64,000 nt of DNA, taken from NCBI RefSeq assembly GCF_003574295.1, contig NZ_BHGK01000001.1, positions 2,852,001 through 2,916,000 of the forward strand, written 5' to 3'. Numbering within the stretch: position 1 is the stretch's first letter; every line of letters begins with the position of its first letter. The notes under the pieces were generated by a model that had not been told where the DNA came from, did not search any database, and worked only from the letters and a program-made list of their open reading frames with translations. The stretch comes from Mediterraneibacter butyricigenes. GTDB taxonomy: Bacteria > Bacillota > Clostridia > Lachnospirales > Lachnospiraceae. This document shows positions 53,120 to 61,865 of the stretch, in pieces. Made by a program: the position numbers and the translations under genes.

Positions 53120-53344
53120 TCAGAAGCAGCAGCCGTCTCCGCAACCGCCACAGCAAAGCAGAAGAAGGATGATCCAGATACAACTGTTGTCGCCACAGCC
53201 ACATCCGCAACCGTCTCCGTTGCGTCCCAGACCGCCACAGCAGATCAGAAGAAGGATGATCCACAGACAGGAATTATTTCCGCCCAGTGTACTTACGCCG
53301 GAATCACATCCGCAACCACAGTTTGTAGCACTTAAATCGCTCAT
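53120..53344 (-). CDS. High-cysteine, glycine-rich small protein
   Basis: 74 residues. MSDLSATNCGCGCDSG opens it. An internal duplication NSCLWIILLLICCGG / NSCIWIILLLLCCGG gives two short hydrophobic segments flanked by Cys/Gly. I recall this type being labelled chorion class high-cysteine HCB protein in Lachnospiraceae; the name reflects composition, not function. GGAGG is 8 nt before the ATG. Upstream on the minus strand CAC, 16 nt, CATATTAT resembles a sigma-K promoter, which would suit a spore-coat or envelope protein. Confidence 0.75.
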   Translation of the reverse strand: MSDLSATNCGCGCDSGVSTLGGNNSCLWIILLLICCGGLGRNGDGCGCGCGDNSCIWIILLLLCCGGCGDGCCF

Positions 53345-53429
53345 AAAAGAAGCCTCCGTGTTGTTTGTTTTACACTACATAATATGTCGGTCGGCATAAA
53401 GTGTGCAAAAAACCGGAAGCTTTGAATGA

Positions 53430-54062
53430 TCAGGAACGTCGGATCAGACGGCGGACCTGTCTCTGATAGTTGCGCTGTCTGGAATAAATGACAAGACGGG
53501 CAGCACCATTTTTTTTATGTTTTATATGATTATCGTATAACTTTAACAGGTAGGCTGTGTTGAAATTACGGTTCTTATTCCAGGTATAAAGCAGCCAGTT
53601 CATGGATTCCGGGTGCCAGTATTTCTCTGGGATCTCCGCATTTTTTAAAGTCTGTGTACAGTCATAGGCTTCTTTGGAAAGACGGTCTAGGACAGAACGA
53701 TATTGACGTTTGCCGTATAGAGGAAGACTTTCCGTGATCAGATCATTTAACCGTTCGGCAGCTTTCCAATATGTCAGAAACGTAGGATAACAGTCTTCAC
53801 CGGAAGCGTCTTTCATCTGATGCAGATCGAAGGTCTGATAGATTCGCTGGACTCCGAAAGTAACCTGGTCATATTCTTTCCGGGATTCCGGATCAGAAAG
53901 AAGTGTATAAGCTTCCAGAATCTCCTGCATCTTTTCGGTTGTATCGATACCGGACTTTTGTGTGACGTCCGGATGGTATTTTTTCGCCAGAAGGTTTTTG
54001 GCGTCTGTCAGCTCTTTTAAGGTAGCGTGACGTGAAACCCCTAATATTTCATAATAATTCAT
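53430..54062 (-). CDS. J-domain protein (DnaJ-like)
   Basis: About 210 residues. Residues 1-65 form a J domain with NYYEILGVSRHAT and the HPD tripeptide in KYHPDVT, which stimulates Hsp70 ATPases. No Gly/Phe region, zinc fingers or DnaJ C-terminal domain. The rest is helical and unrecognised, ending in a basic tail. ATG 54062 fits GGAGGAGC upstream, with ATG 54071 as alternative. It is not near dnaK. A link to the degenerate Hsp70-like protein at 30.4 kb is possible but untested. Confidence 0.85.
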   Translation of the reverse strand: MNYYEILGVSRHATLKELTDAKNLLAKKYHPDVTQKSGIDTTEKMQEILEAYTLLSDPESRKEYDQVTFGVQRIYQTFDLHQMKDASGEDCYPTFLTYWKAAERLNDLITESLPLYGKRQYRSVLDRLSKEAYDCTQTLKNAEIPEKYWHPESMNWLLYTWNKNRNFNTAYLLKLYDNHIKHKKNGAARLVIYSRQRNYQRQVRRLIRRS

Positions 54063-54204
54063 AATCCACATGCTCCTCCCCTGAAAATGTGGTATTGGAA
54101 TACAGAAATAATATACGCTAAATAAAGTCAGAAATCAATAGAAATTCCCTTTTTAGAGCGGCTGGAATAGACTATTATATGCAGAATAAATGAGGAGCAG
54201 TGGA

Positions 54205-55083
54205 ATGGAAAAAGTAAAAAGAAAGGTTCGCTATTATTGCGAAGATACTATATATAAAGGATGTAACGGAAAAGGTGTGGGAATCGCAGTGCTGGATACG
54301 GGGATCAGTCTGCATCCGGATCTGAAACACAGGATCACTGCCTGGAAGGATTTTGTGGCAGAGAAAGAAGTGCCTTATGATGACAGCTCACATGGGACAC
54401 ATGTGGCAGGGATTCTGTCGGGGGAAGGGATTGTCTCCCGGGGACAGAATAAAGGGATGGCTCCTGGAGCTTCTCTGTGTGTGTTGAAAATCCTGGATCA
54501 GAACGGAAGAGGAACGGTAAGTACTTTTTTGAAGGCGGTAGACTGGCTGGTGTACCAGAGAAAAAGATATGGGATCCGGATAGTGAATCTTTCGGTCGGG
54601 ATGCCTGCGCGGGAGGAAAAAACAGAGCTTGCCATGATCGCAGGAGTGGAAGAACTGTGGGATCAGGGGATGGTTGTGGTCGTGTCTGCGGGAAATGAAG
54701 GACCGGAGAAAGGGACTGTTTGTGTACCCGGTTCCAGCAAAAAGGTGATTACAGTAGGAGCGATGGAGAATGGGGTGCACTCCGGACAGGGTCCTACACA
54801 AGAATGTGTGGTGAAACCGGATCTGTGTGCACCGGGGATCCAGATTCTTTCCTGTAATGGATTTTACCCGTTTCAGCCGTCAGCCTATGTAAAAAAGAGC
54901 GGGACCTCCATGGCGACTCCGGTGGTTGCGGGTGCGGCGGCGCTTTTACTTCAGAAACAGCCGGAAATCGGAAATGTGGAAATGAAATTAAGACTTCGGG
55001 AATGCCGGCAGAATTTAAGACAGAAAGACGGTTACGGTGCTCTGGATGTGACAAATCTACTCCTGTCAAGAAAATTTACTTGA
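54205..55083 (+). CDS. Subtilisin-like serine protease (S8), probably intracellular
   Basis: 292 residues with the full catalytic triad: Asp in GIAVLDTGISLHPDL, His in SSHGTHVAGILSG, Ser in SGTSMATPVVAGAAALL. No signal peptide and no recognisable long propeptide, as in intracellular subtilases such as IspA. ATG 54205 has TGAGGAG 7 nt upstream. Single gene just before the ylxM-ffh cluster, where Clostridia do not usually have it. Confidence 0.93.
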   Translation: MEKVKRKVRYYCEDTIYKGCNGKGVGIAVLDTGISLHPDLKHRITAWKDFVAEKEVPYDDSSHGTHVAGILSGEGIVSRGQNKGMAPGASLCVLKILDQNGRGTVSTFLKAVDWLVYQRKRYGIRIVNLSVGMPAREEKTELAMIAGVEELWDQGMVVVVSAGNEGPEKGTVCVPGSSKKVITVGAMENGVHSGQGPTQECVVKPDLCAPGIQILSCNGFYPFQPSAYVKKSGTSMATPVVAGAAALLLQKQPEIGNVEMKLRLRECRQNLRQKDGYGALDVTNLLLSRKFT

Positions 55084-55145
55084 TGTCAAGAAAAAATACT
55101 TGACAGAAGAGAAGAAGTAAGATATGATAGCACAGGTGATAAGAA

Positions 55146-55496
55146 ATGAAGATGGATGAACGTTATGAGCAGGCCATGTTATATGATTTTTATGGAGAAC
55201 TTCTGACAGAACATCAGAAAGAGATCTATGAACTGTTTGTCTTGGATGATTATTCTCTGGGTGAGATCGCTCAGGAAAAGGGAATCAGCAGACAGGGCGT
55301 ACATGATCTGATCAAGCGCTGTAATAAAACATTGGAAGGATACGAGGAAAAGCTGCATCTGGTGCAGAAATTCCTGTCCGTGAAGGAAAAGGTTCACAGG
55401 ATTGATGAACTGCTCCTTACATCAGAAACCAGTCCAGAAGATCCGGCGATCGCGAAGATAAGAAAGATTGCGGATGAGATAATCGAGGAGTTATAG
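55146..55496 (+). CDS. ylxM: YlxM family putative DNA-binding regulator
   Basis: 116 residues with a sigma-70 region-4-like helix-turn-helix: LFVLDDYSLGEIAQEKGISR followed by QGVHDLIKRC. YlxM regularly precedes ffh in Firmicutes and is linked to the signal recognition particle. AGGTGATAAGAA precedes the ATG; 4 nt separate it from ffh. Confidence 0.93.
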   Translation: MKMDERYEQAMLYDFYGELLTEHQKEIYELFVLDDYSLGEIAQEKGISRQGVHDLIKRCNKTLEGYEEKLHLVQKFLSVKEKVHRIDELLLTSETSPEDPAIAKIRKIADEIIEEL

Positions 55497-55500
55497 GCAT

Positions 55501-56841
55501 ATGGCATTTGACAGTTTAAGTGAAAAACTTCAAAATGTATTCAAAAATCTGCGCAGCAAAGGAAGACTGACAGAGGCTGACGTAAAGGCTGCAATGAAGG
55601 AAGTAAAGATGGCGCTTTTGGAGGCCGATGTAAACTTCCGTGTGGTTAAGAAATTTATCAAAGGCGTGGAAGAACGTGCCATCGGTCAGGACGTGATGAA
55701 CGGACTGAATCCGGGGCAGATGGTGATCAAGATTGTAAACGAAGAGCTGATCGCCCTGATGGGTTCTGAGACGACCGAGATCAAATTCCAGCCGGGAAGT
55801 GCGATTACGGTAATCATGATGGCAGGTCTTCAGGGAGCCGGTAAGACGACTACCACCGCAAAGCTGGCAGGAAAGTTCAAATTAAAGGGTAAGAAGCCGT
55901 TGCTGGTTGCCTGTGATGTATACCGTCCCGCAGCAATCAAACAGTTGCAGGTCAACGGAGAAAAGCAGGGAGTAGAGGTCTTCTCCATGGGAGAGAACCA
56001 CAAACCGGCCAACATCGCAAAAGCCGCGCTGGAACATGCGGCAAAGAATCATAACAATGTGATAATCCTGGATACCGCCGGACGACTTCATGTAGATGAA
56101 GAGATGATGGCAGAGCTTCAGGAGATTAAAGATACAGTCGAAGTGCATCAGACAATCCTGGTTGTCGATGCCATGACAGGACAGGATGCAGTCAATGTGG
56201 CATCCAGTTTCCAAGAAAAGATCGGAATCGACGGTGTGATCATCACAAAGCTGGATGGTGATACCAGAGGCGGTGCGGCACTGTCCATCAAAGCAGTGAC
56301 AGGCTGTCCGATCCTTTACGCAGGTATGGGAGAAAAACTCTCGGATCTGGAACAGTTTTATCCGGATCGTATGGCTTCCAGAATCCTTGGAATGGGAGAT
56401 GTTCTGACCTTGATCGAGAAAGCCGGTCAGGAGATGGACGAGACAAAAGCCAGAGAGATGGCCCAGAAGATGAAGAAAGCCCAGTTTGACTACAATGATT
56501 ATCTGGAAAGCGTCAAACAGATGAAGAAGATGGGCGGCCTTGCAAGCCTGATGAACATGATCCCGGGGATGAATCAGATGAAGAACCAGGGAGTAGATGC
56601 AGAAGAAGGCGAAAAGAGAATGGCTCGCATGGAAGCAATCATTTTTTCCATGACAGAAGAAGAAAGAGCCAATCCGGATCTTTTAAATCCCTCCAGACGG
56701 CATCGAATCGCCAAAGGAGCCGGAGTGGATATCTCGGAAGTAAACAGTATGGTCAAGCGTTTTAACGAGACCCGTAAGATGATGAAGAAGCTTCCGGGAA
56801 TGATGGGTGGTAAAAAGGGAAGAATGAAATTTCCTTTTTAA
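55501..56841 (+). CDS. ffh: Signal recognition particle protein Ffh
   Basis: SRP54 GTPase that targets membrane proteins with 4.5S/6S RNA. 446 residues: N domain (1-95), G domain with GLQGAGKTTTTAKLAG and LDTAGRLHVDEE and TKLDGDTRGGAALS, then the Met-rich M domain (about 300-430, LASLMNMIPGMNQMKNQG). Complete. Confidence 0.97.
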   Translation: MAFDSLSEKLQNVFKNLRSKGRLTEADVKAAMKEVKMALLEADVNFRVVKKFIKGVEERAIGQDVMNGLNPGQMVIKIVNEELIALMGSETTEIKFQPGSAITVIMMAGLQGAGKTTTTAKLAGKFKLKGKKPLLVACDVYRPAAIKQLQVNGEKQGVEVFSMGENHKPANIAKAALEHAAKNHNNVIILDTAGRLHVDEEMMAELQEIKDTVEVHQTILVVDAMTGQDAVNVASSFQEKIGIDGVIITKLDGDTRGGAALSIKAVTGCPILYAGMGEKLSDLEQFYPDRMASRILGMGDVLTLIEKAGQEMDETKAREMAQKMKKAQFDYNDYLESVKQMKKMGGLASLMNMIPGMNQMKNQGVDAEEGEKRMARMEAIIFSMTEEERANPDLLNPSRRHRIAKGAGVDISEVNSMVKRFNETRKMMKKLPGMMGGKKGRMKFPF

Positions 56842-56884
56842 TAAATGAACAAGTATTTTAAAGAAAGATGAAGAGGTGAATGAA

Positions 56885-57130
56885 ATGGCAGTAAAGATCA
56901 GATTAAGAAGAATGGGACAGAAGAAAGCTCCTTTTTATAGAATTGTAGTAGCTGACGGAAGAGCCCCAAGAGACGGTAAGTTCATCGAGGAAATCGGAAC
57001 TTATGATCCGACACAGGATCCGAGCGTATTCAAAGTAGACGAAGAAGCAGCTAAGAAATGGCTCAACAACGGAGCACAGCCGACAGAAGTTGTTGGTAAG
57101 ATTTTCAAGATGGCAGGTATTGAGAAATAA
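56885..57130 (+). CDS. rpsP: 30S ribosomal protein S16
   Basis: 81 residues beginning [20 protein letters not shown], the S16 signature. ATG 56885 with AGAGGTGA upstream; the extra in-frame codons from 56876 are rejected. Confidence 0.97.
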   Translation: MAVKIRLRRMGQKKAPFYRIVVADGRAPRDGKFIEEIGTYDPTQDPSVFKVDEEAAKKWLNNGAQPTEVVGKIFKMAGIEK

Positions 57131-57154
57131 TAGGCTGCTCTCGGAGGTATGCTC

Positions 57155-57385
57155 ATGAAAGAATTAGTAGAGGTCATCGCAAAAGCGTTGGTTGACGAGC
57201 CGGAGGGCGTATCTGTTACAGAACGTCAGGAAGGCAGAAATACTGTGTTGGAGCTGCATGTGGCGGACGGAGATATGGGAAAGGTCATTGGAAAACAGGG
57301 CCGTATCGCCAAATCAATCCGTGCAGTTGTGAAAGCAGCCGCAGCAAAAGAAAACAAACGAGTGATCGTTGATATCACACAGTAA
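57155..57385 (+). CDS. khpA: KH-domain RNA-binding protein KhpA
   Basis: 76 residues, a single KH domain with the GxxG loop in GKVIGKQGRIAKSIR. KhpA works with KhpB in RNA binding and cell division in Gram-positives. CGGAGG before ATG 57155. Usual place between rpsP and rimM. Confidence 0.95.
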   Translation: MKELVEVIAKALVDEPEGVSVTERQEGRNTVLELHVADGDMGKVIGKQGRIAKSIRAVVKAAAAKENKRVIVDITQ

Positions 57386-57397
57386 GAGGTATTACAG

Positions 57398-57427
57398 ACG
57401 GGCGGAAAGCATGCTTTTCGCCCGTTT
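57398..57427 (+). terminator. Hairpin (partial terminator) between khpA and rimM
   Basis: ACGGGCGGAAAGC (57398-57410) pairs with GCTTTTCGCCCGT (57412-57424), a nearly perfect palindrome, followed by only three T. It may attenuate or process the long transcript. Confidence 0.55.
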
Positions 57428-57475
57428 CCTTACCATACCGTTTTCAAAAACCTGGCCAGGAGAGAGGATAAAAGC

Positions 57476-57982
57476 ATGGAACAGTATTTACAGGTTGGCG
57501 TCATTACGTCCACCCATGGAATCCGCGGGGAAGTTAAGGTATTTCCGACGACCGATGATCCGCAGAGATTTAAAAAATTAAAAAAAGTTTTTCTGGATAC
57601 AGGAAGAGAAAAAATGCCGCTGGAAGTTGCGGGTGCCCGTTTTTTCAAGAACCTGGTGATTGTCAAATTCAAAGGGATCGACAATATCAACGAGATTGAA
57701 AAGTACAGGCAGTGTGCGCTTCTGGTCGATCGGGAAGAAGCGGTAGATCTTCAGGAAGATGAATATTTTATTGCGGATCTTCTGGGGATGGAAGTCTATG
57801 CAGACGGAGAATATTTTGGCCATTTGAAGGATGTAATGGAGACCGGAGCAAATGAAGTCTATGTGATTGAGAGTGAGAAACATGGGGAAGTACTGCTGCC
57901 GGCGATCCACGACTGTATCCTGTCAGTAGACACGGAGGAGCGAAAAATGGAAGTCCGTTTGTTGGACGGATTGTTGGATTAG
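57476..57982 (+). CDS. rimM: Ribosome maturation factor RimM
   Basis: 168 residues. VGVITSTHGIRGEVKVFPTT is the N-terminal signature and DEYFIADLLGMEVY and VLLPAIHDCI mark the C-terminal PRC-barrel. GAGAGGA precedes the ATG. 12 nt before trmD. Confidence 0.96.
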   Translation: MEQYLQVGVITSTHGIRGEVKVFPTTDDPQRFKKLKKVFLDTGREKMPLEVAGARFFKNLVIVKFKGIDNINEIEKYRQCALLVDREEAVDLQEDEYFIADLLGMEVYADGEYFGHLKDVMETGANEVYVIESEKHGEVLLPAIHDCILSVDTEERKMEVRLLDGLLD

Positions 57983-57994
57983 GAGAAAAGGAAC

Positions 57995-58741
57995 ATGCAT
58001 TTTTATATTCTGACATTATTTCCAGATATGGTAATGAATGGCCTGACAGACAGTATCATTGGACGGGCCATGAAAAACGGATATCTGAAGATTGAAGCGG
58101 TCAATATCCGGGACTATGCATTTAACAAGCATCAGAGTGTGGATGATTATCCTTATGGCGGCGGAGCCGGCATGCTGATGCAGGCAGAACCTGTGTATCA
58201 GGCTTACAGTGCAGTTCTGGAAAAAATCAAATCAGAAAACCCGGAGGCACAGCCGAGAGTGGTATATCTTTCCCCGCAGGGCGGAACATTTTCTCAGGAA
58301 ATGGCAGAGGACTATGCGAAGGAAGAGGATGTGATCCTGCTTTGTGGACATTATGAAGGAATCGATGAGAGAGTCCTGGAAGAAATCGTAACAGATTATG
58401 TATCGATCGGAGATTATGTGCTGACGGGAGGAGAACTTCCGGCTATGGTGATGATCGATACGATCTCCAGACTGATTCCGGGAGTCCTGCACAATGACGT
58501 TTCGGCAGAATTTGATTCTTTTCAGGATAATCTGCTGGAATATCCGCAGTATTCCAGACCGGAAGAATGGCACGGGAAAAAAGTGCCGGAGGTTCTGATG
58601 TCGGGGCATCACGCCAACATTGAAAAATGGAGACATGAACAGTCACTGATCCGGACGGCAAAGAACAGACCGGATCTGCTGGAAAAAGCAGAACTGACGG
58701 AGAATGATAAAAAAGTACTTGAAACCATATATAAAGTATGA
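57995..58741 (+). CDS. trmD: tRNA (guanine-N1)-methyltransferase TrmD
   Basis: Makes m1G37 in tRNA with SAM; trefoil-knot enzyme. 248 residues. LTLFPDMV, DDYPYGGGAGMLM, LCGHYEGIDERV and YVLTGGELPAMVMIDTISRL are conserved. AGGAGAAAAGGA precedes the ATG. The last 92 nt of this gene are repeated in reverse at the very end of the window. Confidence 0.97.
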   Translation: MHFYILTLFPDMVMNGLTDSIIGRAMKNGYLKIEAVNIRDYAFNKHQSVDDYPYGGGAGMLMQAEPVYQAYSAVLEKIKSENPEAQPRVVYLSPQGGTFSQEMAEDYAKEEDVILLCGHYEGIDERVLEEIVTDYVSIGDYVLTGGELPAMVMIDTISRLIPGVLHNDVSAEFDSFQDNLLEYPQYSRPEEWHGKKVPEVLMSGHHANIEKWRHEQSLIRTAKNRPDLLEKAELTENDKKVLETIYKV

Positions 58742-58751
58742 TAGAATGAGC

Positions 58752-58811
58752 TAGTTGTGAGAAGAAGAGACGGTCCTCTGTTACTCAATTGTGAAGTATT
58801 AAGAACGTCCA
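58752..58811 (+). promoter_or_regulatory. Possible L19 leader upstream of rplS
   Basis: The 90-nt gap before rplS shows several short complementary segments (GACGGTCC with GAACGTCC region; ACTCAATTGTG). It is the place where Firmicutes carry the L19 autoregulatory leader. I could not confirm the consensus by eye. Confidence 0.3.
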
Positions 58812-58831
58812 AATATGAAGGAGGTCGCACA

Positions 58832-59179
58832 ATGAACGATATTATTAAGAATATTGAAGCAGAGCAGATGAAAGAAAATGCTCCGGAATTTCACGTAGGT
58901 GATACGGTAAGAGTTCACGCAAAGATCCGTGAAGGTAACCGTGAAAGAATTCAGGTTTTTGAAGGAACTGTCCTGAAACGTCAGGGTGGTGGAAACCGTG
59001 AGACATTTACAGTTCGTAAGAACTCCAATGGAATCGGTGTTGAGAAAACATGGCCGCTGCATTCTCCAAACGTTGAGAAGGTTGAAGTTGTTCGTCTGGG
59101 TAAAGTCAGAAGAGCAAAACTGAACTACTTAAGAGGACGTATTGGTAAGAAAGCTAAGGTTAAAGAATTAGTAAAATAA
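58832..59179 (+). CDS. rplS: 50S ribosomal protein L19
   Basis: 115 residues. [34 protein letters not shown] and [13 protein letters not shown] are typical of L19. ATG 58832 has GGAGG 7 nt upstream. Followed by a terminator. A damaged reverse copy occurs at 63478-63819. Confidence 0.97.
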   Translation: MNDIIKNIEAEQMKENAPEFHVGDTVRVHAKIREGNRERIQVFEGTVLKRQGGGNRETFTVRKNSNGIGVEKTWPLHSPNVEKVEVVRLGKVRRAKLNYLRGRIGKKAKVKELVK

Positions 59180-59190
59180 GATTTACGTAA

Positions 59191-59225
59191 GGGACAAGTA
59201 CAGAGAGTGTATTTTGTCCCTTTTT
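59191..59225 (+). terminator. Terminator after rplS
   Basis: GGGACAA (59191-59197) pairs with TTGTCCC (59214-59220), then TTTTT. Confidence 0.8.
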
Positions 59226-59266
59226 CTAACATATCTGTTCTTTCTGGAGAAAGAGAGGAAGGAAAG

Positions 59267-59913
59267 TTGGCAGCAAAACGACAACGATACAGAAAGTCTA
59301 CGAGACGACGAAAATTATTTTCAGGAAAGTTTACGCGCAAACTGAGGATGCCAGGGCAAAGACGCCGGAATCGCAGAGAAAAACATGAGATTCTGGTTGT
59401 ATTGAACTGGGCCTGGCAGATTGCACTTGTCTGTCTGATCGCATTTGTACTGGTGTGGTTCTGGGGACAGAGAGTCAGCAACATCGGCGACTCCATGAAT
59501 CCGGTTCTGAAAAACGGAGATGTGGTACTGGTGGACCGGATCCTTTATAATGCCAGCAGGCCGAAACGTGGAGATGTGATTGTATTTCGCCCGAACGGGA
59601 ATGAGAACTCCAATTATTCGATCAAGCGGATCGTAGGGCTTCCGGGTGAGACGGTACAGATCAAAGACGGATATGTGTATATTAACGGAAAAGAACTGGA
59701 AGAGGAAAAACGGCATCCAAAATCGAATCCGCGGGGATCGCAGAAGAAGAGGTAACCCTTGCCGGAGACGAATACTTTGTGCTGGAGATAACAGGTCAGC
59801 CAGTATGGACAGCCGTGATGCGGATATTGGCAATGTAAAACGTTCGGAAATATATGGAAAAAGCCTGGATCAGAGTCAGTCCGATCTCGCGTTTCGGGTT
59901 TTTGAAAAAGTGA
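59267..59913 (+). pseudogene. lepB: Signal peptidase I, frameshifted (left arm copy)
   Basis: Type I signal peptidase, one membrane helix (ALVCLIAFVLVWFWG) after a very basic N-terminus. The catalytic Ser lies in IGDSMNPVLKNGD and the catalytic Lys in SIKRIVGLPGE. The likely start is TTG 59267, preceded by AGAGGAAGG; a frame from 59207 begins inside the rplS terminator. The frame breaks near 59717, where the left arm has five A and the right arm six, and again near 59788 (GCTGGAG against GCTGGGAG). With those corrected the protein continues to GDEYFVLGDNRSASMDSRD and ends FGFLKK at 59913. The break is therefore most likely a sequence error. Confidence 0.82.
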
Positions 59914-59935
59914 GAGAAGAACAGGAGGTAAATTG

Positions 59936-60783
59936 ATGCATTTTCAGTGGTACCGGCAAAGGCATATGGACAAACGCCAGGAGAATGATGCAGGAAAATA
60001 TCAAGCTGATCGATCTGGTAATTGAGCTGGTGGATGCGAGAATTCCGCTCAGCAGCCGTGAATCCGGATATTGATGAGCTTGGGAAAAATAAAGCCAGAC
60101 TTGTGCTGCTTAACAAGGCAGATCTGGCAGAAGAGAAATATAATGACGCATGGCTCAGTATTTTCAGGAAAAGGGTTATCATGTGGTAAAGGTCAATTCC
60201 AAGAAAGGAACCCGGGATCAAATCCATTCAGGGTGTGATCGCAGAAGCCTGCAAAGAGAAGATCGAAAGAGACCGGAAACGGGGAATTTTAATCGACCGG
60301 TCCGTGCGATGGTGGTGGGAATCCCGAATGTAGGAAAGTCTACTTTATTAATTCCCTTGCAGGAAAAGCCTGCGCAAAAACCGGGAATAAGCCGGGTGTG
60401 ACCAAAGGGAAACAGTGGATCCGTCTGAATAAAAACGTAGAGCTTCTGGATACTCCGGGAATCTTATGGCCGAAATTTGAAGACCAGCAGGTAGGGCTTC
60501 GTCTGGCCCTGATCGGATCGATCAAAGATGAGATCCTTCAGGCGGAAGAACTTGCCGCAGAACTGATCCATTTTCTGAAAGAATCTTATCCGGGAATTCT
60601 GGAGAAGAAATATGAGATCGAAGTGGTGGAAAATGATTATCAGTGTCTGGAAAACATCCAGAGAGACAGACATTGTCTGGTGTCAGGAAATAAACTGGAT
60701 CTGGAAAAGGCGCCAGACTGTTGCTGGATGATTTCAGAAACGGAAGACTGGGACGGATCACCCTGGAATTTCCGGAAAATTAA
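59936..60783 (+). pseudogene. rbgA: Ribosome biogenesis GTPase RbgA (YlqF), frameshifted (left arm copy)
   Basis: Circularly permuted GTPase for late 50S assembly. AGGAGG stands 7 nt before ATG 59936. The intact order, using both arms, is MHFQWYPGHMTKARRMMQEN, DLVIELVDARIPL, LVLLNKADLAE (NKxD, G4), MVVGIPNVGKST (G1), and LLDTPGILWPKF (G3). In this arm several indels break it, for example near 59953-59975, 60049, 60137, 60350 and 60712. The last open part (from 60398) includes GKQWIRLNKNVELLDTPGIL. Confidence 0.82.
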
Positions 60784-60866
60784 TCCGGAAGTTCATAAAA
60801 ACGGTGAATTAAGAAGTGACACCGGAAAATCCGTGAAATCCGGATCCAGAAGTTGGAGGAAAATCT

Positions 60867-61309
60867 GTGAGAAATAGCGAGGACAGAAGTATAGTAAGAG
60901 AAAATGTTGGGCTGGCTGATATATATCCTGATCATTATCGGCCTGACCTATCTGATCATCACATTTGTAGGCCAGAGAACCCGCGTCAGCGGATCTTCGA
61001 TGGAGACGACCCTGTCAGACGGGGACAATTTGATCGTGGATAAGATTTCCTATCGATTCAGAGATCCAAAGAGATACGATATTATCGTGTTCCTTATGCC
61101 TATGAAAAGAATACATATTTTATCAAGAGAATTATCGGATTGCCTGGAGAGAGGTACAGACGTCAAAAGATGGATACGTCTATATCAATGGCGAACAACT
61201 GGATGAACATTACGGAAATGAATTGATGGATGAATCCGGAATTGCCGAGAACGATCCAGCTTGGCGGAATGATATTTTGTGTTGGGAGACAACAGAAACC
61301 ACAGTCAGG
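60867..61309 (+). pseudogene. lepB: Second signal peptidase I, frameshifted and cut at the palindrome (left arm copy)
   Basis: GTG 60867 with GGAGG 7 nt upstream. The reconstructed protein has MLGWLIYILIIIGLTYLI as its membrane helix, the catalytic Ser in VSGSSMETTLSDGD, and the Lys in IKRIIGLPGE. The left arm has an extra A near 60901 and other indels at about 61093-61110 and 61160. The gene is cut off at the palindrome centre just after GDNRNHSQD, so the C-terminus is not in the window. Tandem lepB genes flanking rbgA are plausible in this family. Confidence 0.75.
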
Positions 61310-61339
61310 CACAACCGAACCGTCACCGCACGGACCTGT
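61310..61339. other. Loop at the centre of the palindrome
   Basis: 30 nt that do not pair with each other separate the arms. They should contain a little real lepB sequence plus the turn-round point. Confidence 0.7.
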
Positions 61340-61782
61340 CCTGACTGTGGTTTCTGTTGTCTCCCAACACAAAATATTCATTCTCGCCAAGCTGGATCGG
61401 TTCTTCGGCAATTCCCGGATCATCCATCAATTCATTTCCGTAATGTTTCATCCATTGTTCGCCATTGATATAGACGTATCTCTTTTTACCTGTACCGTCT
61501 CTCCAGGCAATCCGATAATATCTTGATAAAATATGTATTCTTTCATAGGCATAAGGGAACACGATAATATCGTATCTCTTTGGATCTCTGAATCGATAGG
61601 AAATCTTATCCACGATCAAATTGTCCCCGTCTGACAGGGTCGTCTCCATCGAAGATCCTCGCTGACCGCGGGTTCTCTGGCCTACAAATTGATGATCAGA
61701 TAGTCAGGCCGATAATGATCAGGATATATATCAGCCAGCCCAACATTTCTCTTACTATACTTCTGTCCTCGCTATTTCTCAC
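61340..61782 (-). pseudogene. lepB: Mirrored copy of second signal peptidase I
   Basis: Reverse copy of 60867-61309. The minus frame reads METTLSDGDNLIVDKISYRF and continues to ENEYFVLGDNRNHSQD without the left-arm breaks in that part, which lets one repair the left copy. The start GTG corresponds to 61782. Confidence 0.8.
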
Positions 61783-61865
61783 AGATTTTCCTCCAACTTC
61801 TGGATCCGGATTTCACGGATTTTCCGGTGTCACTTCTTAATTCACGTGTTTTATGAACTTCCGGA

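Larger units (their letters stand above)
58650..61309 (+). repeat. Left arm of a giant imperfect inverted repeat
   Basis: The 2,660 nt of this arm reappear in reverse complement at 61340-64000. CAGTCAGG ends the left arm at 61309 and CCTGACTG begins the right arm at 61340. The left arm is clean up to about 59,700 (trmD end and rplS intact) and then has many 1-2-nt indels. Confidence 0.95.

Noticed and set aside
52626-53238. Several overlapping frames around 52.6-53.2 kb on both strands
   Set aside because: They run through the repeat copy and the terminator, share translated repeat segments with other loci, and conflict with the better-supported small genes.
59207-59266. Upstream extension of signal peptidase
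   Set aside because: It would begin inside the rplS terminator; TTG 59267 has a purine-rich ribosome site.
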